Part shown: in pieces, positions 60,601 through 64,000 of the stretch
Layout: every line of letters starts with the position of its first letter
Numbering within the stretch: position 1 is the stretch's first letter
Source of the DNA: Thinopyrum elongatum
Lineage: Eukaryota > Streptophyta > Magnoliopsida > Poales > Poaceae
Direction: 5' to 3'
Length of the DNA stretch: 64,000 bases
Assembly (NCBI GenBank): GCA_011799875.1
Contig: CM022302.1
Coordinates: 375,776,569-375,840,568 of the forward strand
The notes under the pieces: model-generated
What the model saw: only the letters and a program-made list of their open reading frames with translations
The model's database searches: none
Told to the model about the DNA's origin: nothing
Position numbers and translations under genes: made by a program

Positions 60601-61161
60601 ATGCTTATAACATGTTTCTCACACCTCCCCTTCAAAAACTGTTCACAGGCACAGCAAATAGGAAAGAAGGCAAGCAAGTTCATTCAACAAGAACTTAGTA
60701 TGGACTATATATACGATTACATGTTTCACCTCTTAACTGAGTATGCTAAGCTCCTAAGATTCAAGCCAACCAAGCCACCTGAAGCTGTTGAGGTCTGTCC
60801 CGAATCTTTGGCCTGCCAAGCCATAGGTCGGGAGAAGAAGTTTATGCAAGACTCCATGGTGAAGTCTGCGAACGTTGCAGGCCCATGCAATCTGCCTCCT
60901 CCCTTCAGCCCTGAGGAATACAAAAAGCTACAACAGAGGAAAGAAAAGTCAATTAAACAGGTCGAAACGTTGGATCAAAATGCTTCAAAGCTCGAGGAGC
61001 GAAATGCTTCAAAACCTGAGGATAGCAATCCCGGGGAGCGAAATGCTTCAAAACCTGAGGATAGCAATCCCGAGGAGCGAAATGCTTCAAAGCCCGAGGA
61101 GCGAAATGCTTCAAAACCTGAGGATAGCAATCCCGAGGAGCGAAATGCTTCAAAAAACTGA
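57663..61161 (+). CDS. GT90 / CAP10-domain (rumi-like) glycosyltransferase
   Basis: Seven exons: 57663-57818, 57951-57999, 58519-59140, 59716-59908, 60139-60203, 60283-60493 and 60649-61161. All have GT/AG junctions and consistent phases, giving 602 residues. Residues 30-50 are one hydrophobic span (AIFLFFFVVVVGVLVSA) after a short N-tail with RRWSK, a type II membrane anchor for the ER or Golgi. The luminal part has NAT/NIS/NET glycosylation sequons. The Glyco_transf_90 (DUF821, CAP10) domain starts about residue 150. It has FRLVVLRGRAYIERI, DLDLMFDCVDWP, VVFPDWSFWGW, RWIDREPYAYWKGN (299-312), YKIYIEGSAWSVSEKYILAC (363-382) and FFSRVLMPTQHYW. Animal relatives transfer glucose or xylose to EGF repeats; the plant substrate is not established. 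The first ATG at 57663 is used because the longer frame to the left starts with GTG. Residues from about 547 are a 13-residue repeat. The gene appears intact, except that a shift in the last repeat sets its stop. Confidence 0.85.
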
Positions 61162-61240
61162 GGATAGCAATCCCGAGGAGCAAAATGCTTCAAAGCCCGA
61201 GGAGTGAAATGCTTCAAAACTTGAGGATAGCAATCGTTGA
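60984..61240 (+). repeat. 39-bp coding minisatellite at the 3' end of the GT90 gene
   Basis: Units GAGCGAAATGCTTCAAAACC TGAGGATAGCAATCCCGAG (39 bp), with shorter forms lacking the GATAGCAATCCC part. They encode ERNASKPEDSNPE. At 61148-61160 a unit reads CTTCAAAAAACTGAGG instead of CTTCAAAACCTGAGG. This shifts the frame and makes the TGA stop 61159-61161. The repeat DNA runs on for about 75 bases beyond it, with a CGA-to-TGA in the former frame near 61205. Confidence 0.85.
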
Positions 61241-61241
61241 G

Positions 61242-61747
61242 AACTCCCTAGTTTTTTACTTCCCCGAGGACTCGCGTATAAAGTTTGCTCATTTTTTTAG
61301 TATTCATGGTTGTACTAATTTTGTATTGTAATATCAACAGCTTCTTATTTGAATGTTCATACGTGTAACATCTAGAAAAGTTAAAGATTATTTTAGATCT
61401 CCCTGATCCCCTTCCATTTACGTCTTGTTGAAGATTTTTTTTCACATTAACCTCTGTTTCCATTTGTTATTTTAGTTGGAGCAATATATTTTGTAAGGGT
61501 ATTAGAAATCCTATTAAGATTATGTTCTTTTGTTTGCCATTCCTTTGATCGATTATGTCCATAGTGAATGCGTTTATTTTGGGTTAACCTACTGCGACAA
61601 TGTTCTTTACATCTGCTGCAATTACGTTTCTTAAACTTCAAGACCAAAATGAATATGCCTGTTATCAAATATCCAACTTTAAGTTTGCAGGGTATTATGA
61701 CTGCTTGTTGTGGTCTCTCTTACCAAAAGACCGATTTTTTTGTTAAT
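61242..61747 (+). other. 3' untranslated and flanking DNA of the GT90 gene
   Basis: AT-rich, no gene. The stretch TTGTATTGTAATATC (about 61321) is a plausible plant poly(A) region, weakly supported. Confidence 0.4.
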
Positions 61748-62468
61748 AGTAAATAGTGACCCAGTTATTCCAAAACTGGTAAAGATAACTTGAAATGTTG
61801 AAAAACGGGAAGGACGCTATGAGTAACAGCGTCCAAGCTGGCCGCTAGTGTGAACCACGTCCAGGTCTGGACGCTTGTATTATCAGCGTCCAATGCATTC
61901 AAGCAGAACCAAAGAACAAGAACAACGACCGGCAAAAAAATGCATGCGTGATGAAACTGAAGATGGCACGAGCAACAAAAATTAAGAAGAGACGACCACT
62001 TGGCTGGACCCCGCAAGTCAGCAACACGTTTCGCTCCCTGCATGCGGTACCCTGGCAACGAGTGAGTCAGATTCTTAGGAGTTGCATATGCTTGTAAGGG
62101 CATCTCCAAGGTGAACCCCTAAACCGCCCGTAATTGTTAGGATCAAGCGGTATGGAAGTGTTTTGTCATCCAATGTGATACTTCATCTGTCCGTGGAAAT
62201 GTTTGGACGTCTGTTTTCCCGTAAACCTGAGGTAAACTAGGGGGTCTTGCGGGCATCCGGACTGATGTCACGTACGCGCCTGACAACCTGATCCCATTCA
62301 AAAACCCTCCCGCATGAAACAGTTACGTGCATTCACGTACGTGTCAGAGGGGCGTGACCGGACGAGCGGGCGGCGTTGATTCAATGCAGATGTGGCGACT
62401 GAGAAGCCTACTACGGGCGCTGCGTCGCATTGAAGCTGGCATCCAATCCCTTTGCATGGCCGCGATGC

Positions 62469-62479
62469 CTATTTAAGTA
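62469..62479 (+). promoter_or_regulatory. TATA-like box inside the foldback element
   Basis: CTATTTAAGTAGG lies 170 bases upstream of the ATG at 62640, with a CT-rich leader between (CTCTTCGCTCC repeated near 62505, 62600). Together with the ORF it looks like a gene 5' end that the element carries. Confidence 0.45.
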
Positions 62480-62639
62480 GGAATCGGATGTCGTCCACAC
62501 CCTCTTCGCTCCTCACTGCTCTGGCGCCATCCACACTCTTCGTACCTCACTGCTCCGGCGACGTCCGCTACTCTCCGATCCTCTCTTCTTCAACCCTCTT
62601 CGCTCCTTGCTGCTCTGGCGTCGAGGACACCGTCGCACC

Positions 62640-62918
62640 ATGCCCAAATCATGGTTCTCCATGCCATCAGGCGGTGGTGGCAGCTTCGGATCTTCCTCTG
62701 GATCGTGGCGTCGCCGCCGTTGCTCTCCGGAGTCGTCTTTCTCAACGGTCGCCGGTGACGAGGACCAGGCGGCGGCCAGGCAAGGCTGTCACACCCCGCA
62801 CCCTTCCGCCGCTGGAAGTACTACTCTGACTCCGACGACGGCCCGACCGGCCAGGGCGGCCACACGTATGAGGTCAGCGTTCCTACAAGTTAACCTCCTA
62901 CTTCTTTTATGTTTTTAG
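62640..62918 (+). pseudogene. Short captured-gene-like ORF in the foldback element
   Basis: The first frame reads MPKSWFSMPSGGGGSFGSSS then Arg/Ser-rich. At about 62808 a different frame makes better protein sense (RWKYYSDSDDGPTGQGGHTY), followed by a GT donor (ATGAG|GTCAGC, 62871). A one-base indel upstream would join them. It is therefore a broken first exon of a small Gly/Ser-rich and acidic protein that I do not recognise. The sequence 62098-62130 (GGGCATCTCCAAGGTGAACC) and 63030-63110 (GTCCGCGGATTGG) look like degraded ends of a smaller element carrying this exon. Confidence 0.4.
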
Positions 62919-63387
62919 TTAAATGGACGAAATATCATCCGTTTTATGTGAATTATGTCTGAACTTTACTGAATTTTGTTGTGTTAGATAAAATTTGTGT
63001 GGTTTTTTCAAATTTTGTTTGAAATGGATGAGACCATGGTTGGATGGCCGGCTCCCTCATTATTGTCCGCGGATTGGTCCAGACGAGTTTGTGAACGGAT
63101 TATACTGGTCCAGATGATTGCATGCGAACTAGATTTTACAGCTCATAGAATTTCCATATGCAATTGGAAACCACTCAGTTCAATTCAACTAGAGCACTAG
63201 CCGAGCCACATAACTGGACGCTCTTGGAAATAGCGTCCAGACATGGACGTGGTTCTCGTTGGCGTCCACCGCTGGACGCCGTTGTTCATGGCGTCCATCC
63301 CATTTTTACAATTCTTGCGCATCATTTACCAGTTTTGAAATTACCGAACTGTTAATTATTAATAATAAAAAAATCGGTCAAAAGAAG

Positions 63388-63600
63388 CTATTACCTCTGT
63401 TCCAAAATAATTGAAGTTCTAGGTTTGTCCTAAATCAAAGTTGTTTAAATTTTGACCAAGTCTATAGAAAAATATATTAACATCTGGAACACCAAATTAG
63501 CCCCATGAGATTCTTTATGAAATAGATTTTCATATTATTTGTATTTGGTTTTGTAGATCGTAGCACATTTTTCTATATAGTTGGTCAAACTTAAACTAGT
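63388..63600. mobile_element. Truncated Stowaway-type MITE
   Basis: Begins TATTACCTCTGTTCCAAAATAATTG, close to the grass Stowaway consensus (CTCCCTCCGTTCCAAAATAATTG). The right terminal repeat is missing; the SINE-like piece follows directly. Confidence 0.6.
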
Positions 63601-63690
63601 TGCAGCAGCAGCAACAACAAAGCCAAACAAGTTGGGTAGGCTAGAGCTGAAAAACCCATAAGATCTCGCAACCAATTCAAGATTCTGGCA
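63601..63690 (-). mobile_element. SINE-like fragment (Au-type 3' end, minus strand)
   Basis: GCAGCAGCAGCAACAACAAAGCCAAACAAGTTGGGTAGGC on the plus strand. On the minus strand it ends in TTG repeats, as I remember for the Au SINE of grasses. The A/B boxes were not confirmed, so the call is tentative. Confidence 0.4.
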
Positions 63691-63692
63691 TA

Positions 63693-63786
63693 TACTCCCT
63701 CCGTCCCATAATATAAGAGCGCTTTTGACACCATTAACTAGTTTGACTTAGGACAAATGTAAAACTTTCAAGTACGGAGGGATTAT
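63693..63786. mobile_element. Stowaway MITE, complete
   Basis: TA target, CTCCCTCCGTCCCATAATATAAGAGCG at the left and ACTTTCAAGTACGGAGGGATTA at the right, about 92 bp. It is the common grass Stowaway layout with slightly decayed right end. Confidence 0.8.
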
Positions 63787-64000
63787 TTGCTTCCTCTAGT
63801 GCAGAAGTTTACGGGTTGTGGTGGGTGCTGTCCGTCGTTCTTGTATTTTACCCCTGCCTTCTATTTTAAGCTAAGGCACGCAATTTACGTGCTCTCGAAA
63901 AAAAAGTGCAGAAGTTTTAGTATGATACAATTACAGACAATTTTGCACGTGTTTGAACATTTAGAGCATTTTTTCATTCTCAAGGAGCTTAGCATTAGTC
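63787..64000. other. AT-rich DNA, nothing recognised
   Basis: No gene or repeat boundary identified in the last 214 bases. A short A run (63897-63904) is the only notable point. Confidence 0.5.

Larger units (their letters stand above)
61748..63349. mobile_element. Foldback-like element with palindrome-array arms
   Basis: Left arm about 61765-61900 and right arm about 63195-63345 are inverted repeats of about 140 bp (shared core TTCCAAAACTGG / TTTCAAAACTGG, GAACCACGTCCA(G/T)GTCTGGACGCT). The outermost bases are flanked by TGTTAAT at 61741-61747 and 63350-63356, a possible 7-bp duplication. Each arm holds three 23-nt units of the form GGACGCT-N9-AGCGTCC: 61812-61834, 61840-61862 (degenerate) and 61869-61891 on the left; 63216-63238, 63245-63267 (degenerate) and 63274-63296 on the right. 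The interior has a promoter and small ORF. No transposase is visible. Confidence 0.7.

Noticed and set aside
60984..61240. CRISPR-like array
   Set aside because: Units are contiguous coding repeats without unique spacers, in a plant nuclear gene.

Overview
The window is grass nuclear DNA, most likely Triticeae (wheat, Aegilops or barley relatives). The evidence is the nested LTR retrotransposons, Athila-, Tat- and SIRE-like pol proteins, LTRs starting TGATACGTCTCCAACG, Stowaway MITEs and intron-bearing genes with GT/AG junctions. Family names rest on recognition, not on a search.

Left edge (1-4392): two anonymous Ala-rich ORFs, then a small B3-domain gene broken by one in-frame TAG. Its upstream intron holds a ~245-bp tandem repeat. 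A CACTA-like fragment with 45-bp tandem repeats follows.

Nested block (4393-52621). A plus-strand SIRE/Maximus-like Copia element (E, now 44341-52621) was entered by an Athila-like Gypsy element (A, 4393-44340). A was entered by a minus-strand Copia element (B, 5931-37375, TSD CCCAT). B was entered by a Tat-like Gypsy element (C, 14528-32784, TSD CGTTT) and by a solo LTR (10403-11928). C was entered by a 4.3-kb solo LTR (19292-23602, TSD ACGGA). The 3' LTR of E also took a solo LTR (50055-51539, TSD GTGTA). Four of these nests are dated by matching target duplications, and hand-counted LTR divergence agrees (B about 5%, C about 3.5%). All pol and gag frames are broken, largely by C-to-T-type stops. 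The four structured elements (A, B, C, E) each carry an accessory region with a candidate promoter of its own. In C this is a spliced six-exon gene on the antisense strand. In A the promoter is a duplicated piece of its own LTR. B has gag and accessory ORF but no pol.

Right side (52622-64000): degraded LTR fragments, then a gene island. It holds one intact-looking gene, a seven-exon GT90 (CAP10/DUF821, 'rumi-like') glycosyltransferase at 57663-61161 with a membrane anchor and a C-terminal 13-residue repeat. It is bracketed by two previously unnamed (to me) long-inverted-repeat elements: 55171-56310, with GTTGCC-rich 21-bp repeats inside, and 61748-63349, whose arms are tandem 23-nt palindromes at 28-29-bp pitch. 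MITEs and a SINE-like piece close the window. No rRNA, tRNA or CRISPR was seen.
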